This document shows, piece by piece, positions 26,131 to 35,220 of a DNA stretch of 64,000 nt; the stretch's first letter is position 1, and each line of letters begins with the position of its first letter. The stretch is from Demequina rhizosphaerae. Its GTDB lineage: Bacteria > Actinomycetota > Actinomycetes > Actinomycetales > Demequinaceae. The notes under the pieces were generated by a model. It searched no databases. It saw nothing but the letters and a program-made list of their open reading frames with translations, and was not told the DNA's origin. The stretch covers positions 1-64,000 of the forward strand of contig NZ_BBMC01000011.1 of NCBI RefSeq assembly GCF_000971255.1, written 5' to 3'. A program made the translations under genes and the position numbers.

Positions 26131-27375
26131 ATGACGGAAGCCATCAGCGCCGATCGTCAGCTGTCCGCGCTCCGCGACCTCGCCGAGCGCGAGCTGTCCA
26201 GCGGGATCCTGCCCTTCTGGGAGGCGCACGCCTTCGCCGAGGACGGGACCCTCCGCGGCGGCGTCAGCGACGATCTCGACTACCTCGACGACCTGCCCCG
26301 CCACGCGGTGCTGGCCGCCCGCATCCTGTGGACCTTCTCGGCCGCGGCCGAGGCGCTCCCCGCCGAGCGGGAGCGCCACCTCGCGACCGCGCGCCGCGCC
26401 CTCGACGTCCTCGTCGGCCCCATGTGGGACCCGCAGCACGGCGGCGTCTTCTGGTCGCTCGGCGCCGACGGCGCGGTGCTCGACGACCGCAAGCAGGTCT
26501 ACGCGCAGGCCTTCACGATCTACGGTCTCGCCCGTTGGGCCCGGGTCGCCGGCGACGAGGAGGCGCTCGACCGGGCGCTGTGGCTCGCGGGTGCGCTCGA
26601 CGCCTCGGCCCGCGACCTCGAGTTCGGCGGCTACGTCGAGGCGCTCGCGCGCGACTGGTCGGCGACGTCGCGGCTCGCGCTGTCGGAGCTCGACCCCGAC
26701 GTGCCGAAGTCGATGAACACCAACCTCCACGTGCTCGAGGGGCTCGCCGAGCTGCTGCGCACCTCGGCCGACCTCGCCGTGCGCGAGTCGCTCGAGACGC
26801 TGCTGCGGACCACGCTCGACTGCATCGTCGCGGACGCGCCGTTCGCGCACTGCCGGCTGTACTTCGACGAGTCCTGGGACCCGTGCTCCGACGGCGTCTC
26901 CTACGGCCACGACATCGAGACCTCGTGGCTCCTGTGGGACGCGTGGGAGGTGCTCGCTCGGCACGGCGTCGCGGACGCCGACCTCGAATGGCGCACCCGC
27001 GAGGCCTCTCTGGGCCTGGCCGAGGCGGTCCGCGCACGCGGCGTCGACGCCGACGGCGCGGTCCTGTACGCCGGCACCCCGGACGGCCCGACAGACCTCG
27101 ACCGCCACTGGTGGCCGCAGGCCGAGGGGGTCGTGGGCTGGCTCAACGCCTTCCAGCTCGGCGGCCGCGCCGAGGACCGCCGCGCCGCGATCAAGACCTG
27201 GGACTTCATCGAGACCCACGTCAAGGATCACGCGAACGGCGAGTGGTTCGCGCGCCTCGGTCCCGACAACCGGCCGCTGTCCGGCGGCACCGGCGACCTC
27301 AAGATGGGGCCCTGGAAGTGCCCGTACCACAACGCCCGAGCGTGCCTGGAGGTCCTCCGCCGCATCGAGGCGTGA
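26131..27375 (+). CDS. AGE-family epimerase/isomerase (cellobiose 2-epimerase-like)
   Basis: A 414-aa (alpha/alpha)6-barrel sugar epimerase. Diagnostic blocks are SMNTNLHVLEG (residues about 191-201), SYGHDIETSWLL (residues about 257-268), WWPQAEG and WKCPYHN near the C-terminus, supplying the catalytic His residues. These resemble cellobiose/mannose 2-epimerases more than GlcNAc 2-epimerases, but the substrate is not proven. TACAGT (26118-26123) 7 nt before the ATG implies a leaderless mRNA. Confidence 0.85.
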   Translation: MTEAISADRQLSALRDLAERELSSGILPFWEAHAFAEDGTLRGGVSDDLDYLDDLPRHAVLAARILWTFSAAAEALPAERERHLATARRALDVLVGPMWDPQHGGVFWSLGADGAVLDDRKQVYAQAFTIYGLARWARVAGDEEALDRALWLAGALDASARDLEFGGYVEALARDWSATSRLALSELDPDVPKSMNTNLHVLEGLAELLRTSADLAVRESLETLLRTTLDCIVADAPFAHCRLYFDESWDPCSDGVSYGHDIETSWLLWDAWEVLARHGVADADLEWRTREASLGLAEAVRARGVDADGAVLYAGTPDGPTDLDRHWWPQAEGVVGWLNAFQLGGRAEDRRAAIKTWDFIETHVKDHANGEWFARLGPDNRPLSGGTGDLKMGPWKCPYHNARACLEVLRRIEA

Positions 27376-27391
27376 CCCCTAGGCTGGGGGC

Positions 27392-27985
27392 GTGACCAGG
27401 ATCATCGCGGGCCGCTGGGGAGGTCGCCGCATCGCGGTGCCGCCCCGCGGCACCCGTCCCACGACCGACCGCGTCCGCGAGGCGGTGTTCAGCCGCCTCG
27501 ACCACGGCGACCACCTGCGCGGGGCACGCGTGCTGGACCTGTTCGCGGGCTCGGGCGCGCTCGGCTTCGAGGCGCTCAGCCGCGGGGCCGCGCATGCGAC
27601 GCTCGTCGAGGCGGACGCGCGCGCGGTGGGTGTGCTGCGCTCGAACGCCCGCGACCTCTCCGCCGGTCAGGACGCGCGGGTGGTCAAGGAGCGCGTGCGC
27701 CCCTTCCTGTCGCGCGACGGCGAGCCGTGGGACGTCATCCTGCTCGACCCTCCCTACGACATCGCACCCGGCGAGCTCGCCGCGGTGCTCGAGTCCGTGG
27801 GGGAGAGGCTCGTGCCCGGCGGGCTCGTGGTGCTCGAATGGGCGTCGCGCGCGGGCGCCGCGCCGTGGCCCGCCTCGCTCGTGCCGGTCGCGTCGAAGGC
27901 CTACGGCGAGACCGCGATCCACTACGCGCGTCGCGCGGCCCCGGAGTTGGACGACGATGCGGACGGCGGTAGCGTCGAGCCATGA
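27392..27985 (+). CDS. rsmD: 16S rRNA (guanine966-N2)-methyltransferase
   Basis: A 197-aa SAM-dependent methyltransferase acting on 16S rRNA. Present are the N-terminal RIIAGRWGGRRI, the SAM motif VLDLFAGSGALGFEALSRG (residues about 46-64) and the catalytic DPPYD near residue 120. GTG start, 6 nt after a TAGGCT box. It overlaps coaD by 4 nt, the standard rsmD-coaD pair. Confidence 0.93.
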   Translation: MTRIIAGRWGGRRIAVPPRGTRPTTDRVREAVFSRLDHGDHLRGARVLDLFAGSGALGFEALSRGAAHATLVEADARAVGVLRSNARDLSAGQDARVVKERVRPFLSRDGEPWDVILLDPPYDIAPGELAAVLESVGERLVPGGLVVLEWASRAGAAPWPASLVPVASKAYGETAIHYARRAAPELDDDADGGSVEP

Positions 27986-28470
27986 CAACGGCAGTCTTCC
28001 CCGGCTCCTTCGACCCGGTGACCTGGGGTCACGTCGACATCGCGACGAGGGCGCGCTCGATGTTCTCCAAGGTCGTCATCGCCGTCGCCCACAACTCGAC
28101 CAAGACGCCGCTGCTCGACCTCGAGACCCGCGTGGCGCTCGCGAAGCGCGCGACCGAGCCGCTCGACGGCGTCGAGGTGGTCCCGGTCGAGGGGCTCCTC
28201 GTGGACTTCTGCAAGGGCATCGGCGCCGGCGTGATCGTCAAGGGCCTGCGCGGCGGCGCGGACTACGACTACGAGCGGCCCATGGCGCTCATGAACCGCT
28301 CTCTCACCGGCATCGAGACGGTCTTCATCACGGGTGACAACGCGCTCAGCCACGTCGCCTCGTCGCTCGTGCGCGACGTCGCCCGCCACGGCGGCGCGAT
28401 CGGCCGCTACGTGCCCGACGGCGTCGTGGACGCGGTCGGGGCGGCCCTCGCGGCCGAGCGCGCCGGCTGA
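27982..28470 (+). CDS. coaD: Phosphopantetheine adenylyltransferase
   Basis: A 162-aa enzyme for the penultimate step of coenzyme A synthesis. The nucleotidyltransferase motif FPGSFDPVTWGH (residues 6-17) and KGLRGGADYDYE (residues about 88-99) are intact, and VASSLVR occupies the place of the usual ISSTxVK. Length is normal. It is the last gene of the thiL-to-coaD region and is followed by 410 bp of repeat-rich non-coding DNA. Confidence 0.96.
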   Translation: MTTAVFPGSFDPVTWGHVDIATRARSMFSKVVIAVAHNSTKTPLLDLETRVALAKRATEPLDGVEVVPVEGLLVDFCKGIGAGVIVKGLRGGADYDYERPMALMNRSLTGIETVFITGDNALSHVASSLVRDVARHGGAIGRYVPDGVVDAVGAALAAERAG

Positions 28471-28500
28471 GGGCTCCTCGCGCGCCGCGCCCCGGCCCGC

Positions 28501-28730
28501 CCGCAATGGGTAGCTCATGGTCGGTTCCGCGGGCTCCGCGCGCCGCATGGGTAGATGGTGGTCGCTCCGGCGAGCCGAAGCGACGCGGAGTCGCGCGGCG
28601 CGGAGGCCGGCGTGCGGGGAGGCCGGCGTGCGGGGAGGCCGGCAGGCGGAGCGGCCGAGCGGCGCACCGACAATGAGCCACCCATGAGGCGCCGGAACCC
28701 CCGGAAACCGACCACCATCTACCCATGCGG
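28501..28730. repeat. Composite inverted-repeat element between coaD and yceD
   Basis: The 410-bp gap 28471-28880 holds no gene. A perfect 22-bp inverted repeat (28543-28564 with 28709-28730) encloses 144 bp. Two further diverged copies of the same ATGGGTxGxTxxT unit lie at about 28506-28527 and 28670-28687 (inverted). Between them are tandem repeats. The arrangement looks like a small non-autonomous element or a long structured RNA. No terminal duplication was recognised. Confidence 0.6.
28604..28651. repeat. 16-bp tandem repeats
   Basis: AGGCCGGCGTGCGGGG occurs at 28604-28619 and 28620-28635, followed by a diverged third unit to about 28651. They lie inside the inverted-repeat element. Confidence 0.75.
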
Positions 28731-28880
28731 GCGAGGGCGGCCTCACGCGCGTGCGAGAATGGAGCCTCGGCCGGCTCGATGAGTTGGCCGAATCCGCCCG
28801 CATCGCGTACAGTTGTGGGCTGGCCCTGCCGACAGGTGCGGGCCGAGGTCCCCGCGGACCGGAACGACCAGGAGGCGCGT

Positions 28881-29438
28881 GTGGCTCACACTTCACGCCC
28901 TGCACCCTCGCCGTACACCTTCTCAGTTCGAGACATCGTGCGGCGCCCGGGTGCGCAGAGGCTTGTCTCCGAGGTCTTCCCGGCCCCCGCGGTCCTCGGC
29001 ACCGATCTGATCGCAGTGCCCGAAGGTGCGGAGGTGAGGCTCGAGCTGAGCCTCGAATCCGTGCAGGAGGGCATCTGGGTCTCCGGAACCGTCAATGGGA
29101 CGGCGATCGGGGAGTGCGGACGGTGCCTGGACGAGGTGCGGCAAGAGATCGCCGCTCCGGTCCAAGGACTGTTCGAGTACCCCGACTCGCGCACCGCTGG
29201 CGAGGAGGAGGGCTCGGAGGACGTCTTCGAGTTCGACGGTGAGAACCTCGAGCTCGAAGAGGTGGTGCGAGACGCGGTGGTGACGAGCCTCCCGTTCACG
29301 CCCCTGTGTGACCCGGACTGCCCGGGGCTGTGCGACCAGTGCGGTGCACGGCTCGCGGACGACCCGGATCACGCGCATGAGGTGCTGGACCCGAGGTGGG
29401 CCGCCCTGAAGAGTTTGACCGACGAGAAAGAGAGTTAG
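28881..29438 (+). CDS. yceD: YceD family protein (DUF177)
   Basis: A 185-aa protein with a conserved four-Cys C-terminal pattern ([13 protein letters not shown], residues about 138-150) plus [10 protein letters not shown] near residue 77, typical of DUF177/YceD. It always accompanies rpmF and is tied to ribosome assembly and rRNA metabolism in other bacteria. GTG start with AGGAGG 5 nt upstream. TACAGT at 28808-28813 may be its -10 box. Confidence 0.88.
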   Translation: MAHTSRPAPSPYTFSVRDIVRRPGAQRLVSEVFPAPAVLGTDLIAVPEGAEVRLELSLESVQEGIWVSGTVNGTAIGECGRCLDEVRQEIAAPVQGLFEYPDSRTAGEEEGSEDVFEFDGENLELEEVVRDAVVTSLPFTPLCDPDCPGLCDQCGARLADDPDHAHEVLDPRWAALKSLTDEKES

Positions 29439-29440
29439 CC

Positions 29441-29635
29441 GTGGCTGTTCCGAAGCGCAAGATGTCGCGCAGCAACACGCGTGCACGTCGCTCGCAGTGG
29501 AAGACGACCGCTGCCAACCTTTCGACGTGCCCCCAGTGCAAGGCCGACAAGCTGCAGCACACCGCGTGCCCGTCGTGCGGTGCCTACAACGGGCGCCAGT
29601 ACGTCGAGGCGCTGCGCACCGAGCACGCTGGCTGA
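29441..29635 (+). CDS. rpmF: 50S ribosomal protein bL32
   Basis: A 64-aa bL32. The start [20 protein letters not shown] is the family signature and the zinc-binding Cys pairs CPQC and CPSC (residues about 27-43) are intact. GTG start directly after yceD. Initiation at GTG is fixed by the conserved AVPKRK sequence. Confidence 0.96.
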   Translation: MAVPKRKMSRSNTRARRSQWKTTAANLSTCPQCKADKLQHTACPSCGAYNGRQYVEALRTEHAG

Positions 29636-29666
29636 GGCACCACGCCTCACGGCGTGAAGTACGAGC

Positions 29667-30362
29667 ATGAGCATTCCAGGGCAGCAGGCAGCTGACGCCC
29701 TGATCAGCAGGTTGGGTGTCCACGTGGACCCCGACCTGCTGGTGCTCGCGCTCACCCACCGCTCGTTCGCCTACGAGGCCGGAGGCCTCCCGACGAACGA
29801 GCGTTTGGAGTTTCTGGGCGACTCCGTCCTCGGCATCGTCGTGACGGACCGCCTCTACCACGCGCACCCCGACCTCCCCGAGGGCGAGCTCGCGAAGATG
29901 CGGGCCGCCTGCGTCTCGCAGCGTGCCCTCGCGATCGTCGCGCGCGACATCGGCCTGGGGCCCTGCATCCTGCTGGGCAAGGGCGAGAAGGCCACGGGCG
30001 GCAACGACAAGGACTCGATCCTCTGCGACGCCTTCGAGGCGATCCTCGGCGCCGTCTACCTCACGCACGGCATCGACACCGCCCGCGAGGTCGTCCTCCG
30101 GCTCGTCGGCCCCAGCCTCGAGGCGGCCGCCACCTCCGGCGTCGCCCTCGACTGGAAGACGTCGCTGCAGGAGGCCTGCGCCGAGCGCGGCCTCGGCAGC
30201 CCCGTCTACGAGGTCGTCGGCGAGGGCCCCGACCACGCGCGCCGCTTCACCGCCACCGTCCTCATCGCGGGCGAGCCCAAGGGCAGCGGCACCGGCACCG
30301 CCAAGAAGCACGCCGAGCAGGATGCCGCCGCGGAGGCGTACGCCGTCCTCACCGAGGCGTGA
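29667..30362 (+). CDS. rnc: Ribonuclease III
   Basis: A 231-aa double-strand RNase. The catalytic signature ERLEFLGDSVLG (residues about 47-58) with its Glu/Asp residues is present, as is the second acidic site DAFEAILGAVYL. A C-terminal dsRNA-binding domain covers residues about 160-230 (TAKKHAEQDAAAEAYAVL). It processes rRNA and mRNA duplexes. It precedes mutM by 15 nt. Confidence 0.95.
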   Translation: MSIPGQQAADALISRLGVHVDPDLLVLALTHRSFAYEAGGLPTNERLEFLGDSVLGIVVTDRLYHAHPDLPEGELAKMRAACVSQRALAIVARDIGLGPCILLGKGEKATGGNDKDSILCDAFEAILGAVYLTHGIDTAREVVLRLVGPSLEAAATSGVALDWKTSLQEACAERGLGSPVYEVVGEGPDHARRFTATVLIAGEPKGSGTGTAKKHAEQDAAAEAYAVLTEA

Positions 30363-30377
30363 TGCCCGGGCCCGCCC

Positions 30378-31307
30378 TTGCCTGAGCTTCCCGAGGTCGA
30401 GACCGTCCGTCTCGGCCTCTCCTCGCTCGTCACCGGCGCCCGCATCGTGCGCGCGGACGTCCTCCGCGACTCGTGCGTCCGCCTCCTCCCCGGCGGCCCG
30501 GCCGAGTTCGCCGCCGAGGTCCAGGGCCTCGCGCTGTCGCGCTGGGTGAGGCGCGGCAAGTTCCTGTGGGCCGAGCTCGCGCCCGAGCCCGGGGACGATG
30601 CGCCCCTCCTCGCGCTGTCCGCGCACCTGGGCATGTCCGGCCAGTTCCGCGTCCACAGCGACGTCCCCGAGCCGCACCGCCACTGCCGCGCGCGGCTCAC
30701 GCTCGCCGGCCCCGATCTCACCCTCGACTTCCTCGACCAGCGCACGTTCGGCTACCTGCACGTCGAGCCGCTCGTCCCCACGCCCGACGGCGGGCCCGGG
30801 GGACAGGGCACCCCGCTGCCGCTCCTGCCGGCCTCGGTCGCGCACATCGGCCGCGACGCGCTCGATCCCGCGCTGGACGATGCGGCGGCCGCGCGGGCGC
30901 TGCGGCGCGGCAGCCGCGGCATCAAGCAGGTGCTGCTCGACCAGACGGTCGTCAGCGGCCTGGGCAACATCTACGCGGACGAGGCGCTGTGGCTCGCTCG
31001 CGTCCACCCCGAGCGTCCCGCGCACGCCGTCACCGCATCGTCCGCGCGCACGCTGCTGGACGCCGCCCGGGAGGTGATGGGCCGCGCCCTCGCCCAGGGC
31101 GGCACGTCCTTCGACGCGCTGTACGTCAACGTCAACGGCGAGTCCGGCTACTTCTCGCGCTCGCTCGAGGCGTATGGCCGCGCTGGCGAGCCGTGCACCC
31201 GCTGCGGCTCGCCGCTGCGCCGGGAGACGATCGGCGGGCGCTCGACCCACTGGTGCCCCCGCTGCCAGCGCCGGTGGAGCGCGCGTCGCAAGGGTCCCGG
31301 GTCCTAG
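30378..31307 (+). CDS. mutM: Formamidopyrimidine-DNA glycosylase
   Basis: A 309-aa base-excision repair enzyme removing oxidised purines. The protein begins PELPEVETVR, in which Pro becomes the catalytic N-terminal residue after Met removal; this fixes an unusual TTG start at 30378. The H2TH region (SGLGNIYADEALW near residue 193) and a C-terminal zinc finger (CxxC...CxxC, residues about 274-298) are intact. Three copies of the dispersed 12-mer or its variants lie in the coding region. Confidence 0.95.
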   Translation: MPELPEVETVRLGLSSLVTGARIVRADVLRDSCVRLLPGGPAEFAAEVQGLALSRWVRRGKFLWAELAPEPGDDAPLLALSAHLGMSGQFRVHSDVPEPHRHCRARLTLAGPDLTLDFLDQRTFGYLHVEPLVPTPDGGPGGQGTPLPLLPASVAHIGRDALDPALDDAAAARALRRGSRGIKQVLLDQTVVSGLGNIYADEALWLARVHPERPAHAVTASSARTLLDAAREVMGRALAQGGTSFDALYVNVNGESGYFSRSLEAYGRAGEPCTRCGSPLRRETIGGRSTHWCPRCQRRWSARRKGPGS

Positions 31308-31328
31308 GACCGGGGTAGCATTCTCCTT

Positions 31329-31946
31329 ATGTCTGACATCACCGTGCTGGTCCTCGACGACCACGAGGTCGTCCGCCGTGGCATCTGCGACATCCTCGAG
31401 CGTGCGGACGGCATCGCCGTCGTGGCCGAGGCCTCGACCGTCGCCCAGGCCGTGCGCCGCGCCGAGGCGGTGCGCCCCCAGGTGATCCTGTCCGACCTGC
31501 GCCTGCCCGACGGCACCGGCCTCGACGTGATCAACCACGTGCGCGCGAAGCTGCCCGAGACCCACATCGTCGTGCTCACCAGCTACGACGACGACGAGGC
31601 GCGTGCCGCCGCCCGCAACGCCGGCGCGGACGTGTTCCTCGCCAAGACCGCCGACTCGCACGAGGTCCTCAAGGCCGTCCGCGACGCCGCGAGCGGCCGC
31701 GAGCACGGCCAGCACATCTCGGTGCACGAGGACGACGTGGTCGCGCGCCTCACCCCGATGGAGCGCCGCGTGCTCGACCTCGTCGGCGCGGGCCTCGCGA
31801 ACCGCGAGATCGCGGAGAAGCTCGGCATCGCCGAGAAGACCGTGAAGAACCACGTCACGAGCGTGCTCGCCAAGATGGGCCTGCAGCGCCGCACGCAGGT
31901 GGTCGCGTGGGCGACCGCGAAGCGCGCGCACTCCTTCCGCGGCTAG
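31329..31946 (+). CDS. DevR/DosR-like response regulator
   Basis: A 205-aa NarL/FixJ-family regulator. The receiver domain (residues 1-120) has acidic LDDHEVV, phosphoacceptor Asp in LSDLRLPDG (about residue 56) and the switch Lys in LAKTAD. The C-terminal LuxR helix-turn-helix (residues about 140-195) contains GLANREIAEKLGIAEKTVKN and LAKMGLQRRTQ, strikingly close to DevR/DosR of mycobacteria. A TAGCAT box 7 nt before the ATG suggests leaderless expression. It is convergent, 9 nt apart, with a DevS-like kinase. Confidence 0.88.
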   Translation: MSDITVLVLDDHEVVRRGICDILERADGIAVVAEASTVAQAVRRAEAVRPQVILSDLRLPDGTGLDVINHVRAKLPETHIVVLTSYDDDEARAAARNAGADVFLAKTADSHEVLKAVRDAASGREHGQHISVHEDDVVARLTPMERRVLDLVGAGLANREIAEKLGIAEKTVKNHVTSVLAKMGLQRRTQVVAWATAKRAHSFRG

Positions 31947-31955
31947 CGGCAGGGC

Positions 31956-33581
31956 TCAGCCCGCGGCCTCCACGTTCCACTCCGCGACCGTGCCGGGCCG
32001 GGGCACGCCCGGGCGCGACGGCGCGAGCGTGAAGGTGCCGTTGCGGCGCAGCGCGCGGTTCGCGAGGTTCGACGTGCCGGAGTGGCGGTTGGTCGCGCCG
32101 CCGGGCCCGATCCCGTCGTCCACCACGGACACCACGAGCCGGCGGTCGGCGCCCGAGATCTCCATGTAGACGGACGTGGCCTCCGAGTGGCGCGCGACGT
32201 TCGACAGCATCTCGCGGACCACCGCGACGACGTCGTCCGACAGCGACGGCTCTCCCGCGATCGCGTGCGACACCTCCGCCCAGTCGACCTTGACGCGCGG
32301 CGCGAAGCCCATCGAGTCCGTCGCCATGACGATCTCGCGGCGGATGCGCTCCGAGATGGGCTCGGACGTGCGCTGCCCCGCGAGCGAGCTCATGACGCCG
32401 CGGACCTCGTGCTGCGCGCGCTTGACGTGATCGAGGGTGCGCATGAGCCGCGCCGCGAGGCGCGGCTCGACGTCGTGGGCGACCGCCTCGAGCTGCATCG
32501 CGGTCGCGAAGAGCTCCTGCGAGACGAAGTCGTGGAGGTCGTCGGCGAGGCGCTGGCGCTCCTCGAGCAGCGTCGTCTTGCTCTTCACGTGCGAGAGCTC
32601 GGCGACGGACAGAGCCATCGCGGCCTGCGTCGCGAAGCGCTGCGCGATCTCGAGGTCCTCGGCGGTGAAGGACGCCATGCCGCGGTCGCGCCACAGCATG
32701 AGCAGGCCGACGGGACGGTGCTCGGCGCTCAGGGGGGCGTACATCGTGGGCCCGAAGGACTGGACCGCGTCGAGCACGATCGAGCCCGGCGGCTCGGTCG
32801 ACGTCACGCCCTGGCCCGAGCGGATCACCTCGATCGCGCGGCCCTCGGCCGGCAGCTCGAGGCCCAGCAGCTCGGGCCCGCGGGGCCCGGACGTGATCTC
32901 CATCGTCCAGCTGCCGTCGACGCCGGGCAGCACGAGTGCGGCGTTGATGGCGCCCGCGAGGTCCTTCGCGGACTCGACGATGGTCTCGAAGACGTCCTCG
33001 TCGCCAGGGTCCGCCAGCAGGGCCGTGGTGATGTCCTGCGAGGCGGTCAGCCAACGCTCGCGCGCGAGCGCCTTCTGGTACAGCTGCGCGTTGTCGATCG
33101 CGACGGACGCGGCGGCGGCGAGCGCCTCGACCGCGGCCTCGTCGTCCGCCGTGAACTCGCCGGGCTTGCTCGCGAGGTAGAGGTAGCCGAACACGCTGCC
33201 GCGGACCTTGAGCGCCGTGCCGAGGAAGGACCCCATCGGCGGGTGGTGCCTCGGCATGCCCTGGAACGCCGGGTGCTGCGTGAGGTCCGCGAGCACGAGC
33301 GTGCCCTCGTCGGGGATCTGCCCCAGCACGCCCACCGCGTTGGGTGCGCGCTGGATGTGCTCCCACACGCCGGACGGGATGCCCTTGTAGTGGAATTCGA
33401 CGCTGATGCCCTCCTCGTCGAGCACGTTGATCGCGGCGTACTTCGCGCCGGTCTGGTCGATCAGCGCCGTGAGGAACATGTCGAGCGTGTGGGCGAGATC
33501 GAGCTCGAGGTTGAGCGAGACGATCGCGTCGGTCATCGCGTCCGACAAGCGCGACTCCTTCCGGGGGGCAGGTTCAGTCAT
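31956..33581 (-). CDS. DevS-like two-GAF sensor histidine kinase
   Basis: A 541-aa cytoplasmic kinase with two GAF domains (residues about 28-165 and 185-335), a HisKA_3 dimerisation helix with the phospho-acceptor His in ADDLHDFVSQELFAT near residue 350, and an HATPase domain with SVVDDGIGPGG near residue 500. The first GAF domain contains MPRHHPPMGSFLG, like mycobacterial DevS/DosT, which sense oxygen or redox state through heme; heme binding here is not shown. It overlaps the cydC stop by 8 nt, so it is the last gene of the cyd operon. Confidence 0.86.
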   Translation of the reverse strand: MTEPAPRKESRLSDAMTDAIVSLNLELDLAHTLDMFLTALIDQTGAKYAAINVLDEEGISVEFHYKGIPSGVWEHIQRAPNAVGVLGQIPDEGTLVLADLTQHPAFQGMPRHHPPMGSFLGTALKVRGSVFGYLYLASKPGEFTADDEAAVEALAAAASVAIDNAQLYQKALARERWLTASQDITTALLADPGDEDVFETIVESAKDLAGAINAALVLPGVDGSWTMEITSGPRGPELLGLELPAEGRAIEVIRSGQGVTSTEPPGSIVLDAVQSFGPTMYAPLSAEHRPVGLLMLWRDRGMASFTAEDLEIAQRFATQAAMALSVAELSHVKSKTTLLEERQRLADDLHDFVSQELFATAMQLEAVAHDVEPRLAARLMRTLDHVKRAQHEVRGVMSSLAGQRTSEPISERIRREIVMATDSMGFAPRVKVDWAEVSHAIAGEPSLSDDVVAVVREMLSNVARHSEATSVYMEISGADRRLVVSVVDDGIGPGGATNRHSGTSNLANRALRRNGTFTLAPSRPGVPRPGTVAEWNVEAAG

Positions 33582-35220
33582 CGAGGCTCACCACCGAGTC
33601 CGCAAGGTCGAGGAGCGAGAGGTCGTGGGTGACGAGCACCACCGTACGGCCCTGCGCCCGCATCCGTGTCACGAACGCCCGCAGCGCGTCGGCTCCGGCG
33701 TCGTCGAGATGCTCCGCGGGCTCGTCCACGAGCGCCACCGGCGCGGGCGCCAGACCGGCCCGCGCGAGCAGCAGCCGGCGCCTCTCGCCGCCGGACACCG
33801 ACCGCCCGCCCGCGCCCAGCTCGGTCGCCAGGCCCGCGGGCAGACCGCGCACCCAGCCGTCGAGCCCGACGAGCGTGAGCGCGTCCCACGCCTCGTCCTC
33901 GGTGACGTCGCCGCGCGCGACGCGGAGGTTCTCGAGCACGGTGGTCCCGAACACGTGCGCGTCCTCGGCGGTCATCGCGACCACCGTGCCCGTGTCGGCG
34001 GGCGAGGACGGCCTTCCGTCGAGCGTGACGGCGCCCGCGGCGGGCGGCAGCGCGCCCGCGATCGTGGTGAGCAGCGTGGTCTTGCCCACCCCCGAGCGGC
34101 CGACGACCGCGAGCACCTGGCCCGGGTCGACCCGGGCGCTCACGGGCGGGGTGGGCTCCATGCCCGGCCACGCGACGCTGAGGGCGTCGAGCGCGAGGGA
34201 CGATGCGGCGGGCACCTCGCGCGGCCCGGTCGCCTCGTCGGCGGGCGTCTCGTCGACCATCTCCGCGAGGCGTCGCGCGGCGGCGGCCGAGCGGAAGTAC
34301 TGCATGATCGCGGCCGGCACCGCCCCGACGGCCTCGAAGGCGGCGAGGGGGAGCAGCGCGACCACGGCGGCGCTCGGGCCGTCCAGGTCGCCCCGCTGCA
34401 CCGCGAGGACGCCGAGGGCGACCAGCGCGACGAGCGCGAGGCCCGAGAACAGCGCCTGGAAGCCGGCGGCCCAGGCCGCGGGCCGGGCGGCGAGCTCGTG
34501 CGCGTGCTCGGCGTCGCGGTCGGCGCCGCGCAGCGCCGCGGCGGCGTCGTCGAGCGTGCCCCACACGCGGTGCTCGGTCGCGCCGTCCATCGCGGACAGC
34601 GCGGCCGCCGACACCTCGGCGTGCGCGCGTGCCCCGGCCACCGCCGCGATGCGCGCGGAGCGGGCCGTGAGGATCGCCGGCACCACGCCCGCGAGCACGA
34701 GGCACACGGCCAGCGCGAGGCCCGCGAGCGGCAGCAGGAAGGCGACGATGGCGACCGAGATCGCGGACACGGTCACGGCGACCCCGAGCGGGATGATCGC
34801 GCGCACCACGGCGTCGCCGATCGCGTCGAGGTCGGCGCCCATGCGCGCGACGATGTCGCCGCGACGCAGCCCCAGCACGGTGCGGGCGCCCGAGCGCGCG
34901 AGCCGGTCGTACGCGCGCTCCCGCAGCGTCACGACGCCCCGGAGCGCCGCATCGTGCGACGCGAGCCGCTCGAGGTACCGGAACACGCCGCGAGAGATGC
35001 CGAAGAAGCGCACCACGGTCGCGGCCAGGGCGACGTCGGCGGGCGACGGCATCTGCGCGGCCTTGGCGATGAGCCACGCCGCGACCGCGGCGAGGCCGAC
35101 CGCGGAGCCGAGGGCCATGGTGCCCGCGAGGATCGCCCGCACGATCGCCCACCGGCGCACGCCGGTGTCGCGGATCGCCGCGCGCAGCAGGGCGAGGTCG
35201 GAGGCGTCCCGGCGGCTCAT
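33574..35220 (-). CDS. cydC: Thiol reductant ABC exporter subunit CydC
   Basis: A 548-aa half-transporter with six membrane helices (residues about 15-310) and an ATPase domain. Walker A is GRSGVGKTT near residue 368, the signature is SVSGGERRR, and Walker B is VALVDEPAEHLD. With CydD it exports cysteine/glutathione needed to assemble cytochrome bd. ATG at 35220 overlaps cydD by 4 nt. Two copies of the dispersed motif or near-variants lie inside. Confidence 0.9.
   Translation of the reverse strand: MSRRDASDLALLRAAIRDTGVRRWAIVRAILAGTMALGSAVGLAAVAAWLIAKAAQMPSPADVALAATVVRFFGISRGVFRYLERLASHDAALRGVVTLRERAYDRLARSGARTVLGLRRGDIVARMGADLDAIGDAVVRAIIPLGVAVTVSAISVAIVAFLLPLAGLALAVCLVLAGVVPAILTARSARIAAVAGARAHAEVSAAALSAMDGATEHRVWGTLDDAAAALRGADRDAEHAHELAARPAAWAAGFQALFSGLALVALVALGVLAVQRGDLDGPSAAVVALLPLAAFEAVGAVPAAIMQYFRSAAAARRLAEMVDETPADEATGPREVPAASSLALDALSVAWPGMEPTPPVSARVDPGQVLAVVGRSGVGKTTLLTTIAGALPPAAGAVTLDGRPSSPADTGTVVAMTAEDAHVFGTTVLENLRVARGDVTEDEAWDALTLVGLDGWVRGLPAGLATELGAGGRSVSGGERRRLLLARAGLAPAPVALVDEPAEHLDDAGADALRAFVTRMRAQGRTVVLVTHDLSLLDLADSVVSLDD

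Noticed and set aside
28604-28651. Possible origin or partition iterons (16-bp tandem repeats)
   Set aside because: The repeats are pure GC-rich, only 2.5 copies, and no dnaA, rep or par gene is nearby.
31300-31311. Palindrome GGTCCTAGGACC before the response regulator, as a second DosR-like box
   Set aside because: Its arms are GGTCC/GGACC, not GGGAC/GTCCC, and it overlaps the mutM stop codon; similarity to the cyd site is limited to the CCTAGG core.
28923-31931. A 1002-codon minus-strand frame opposite yceD, rnc and mutM
   Set aside because: It mirrors conserved plus-strand genes, has no family features and is Arg/Ala/Gly-rich throughout.
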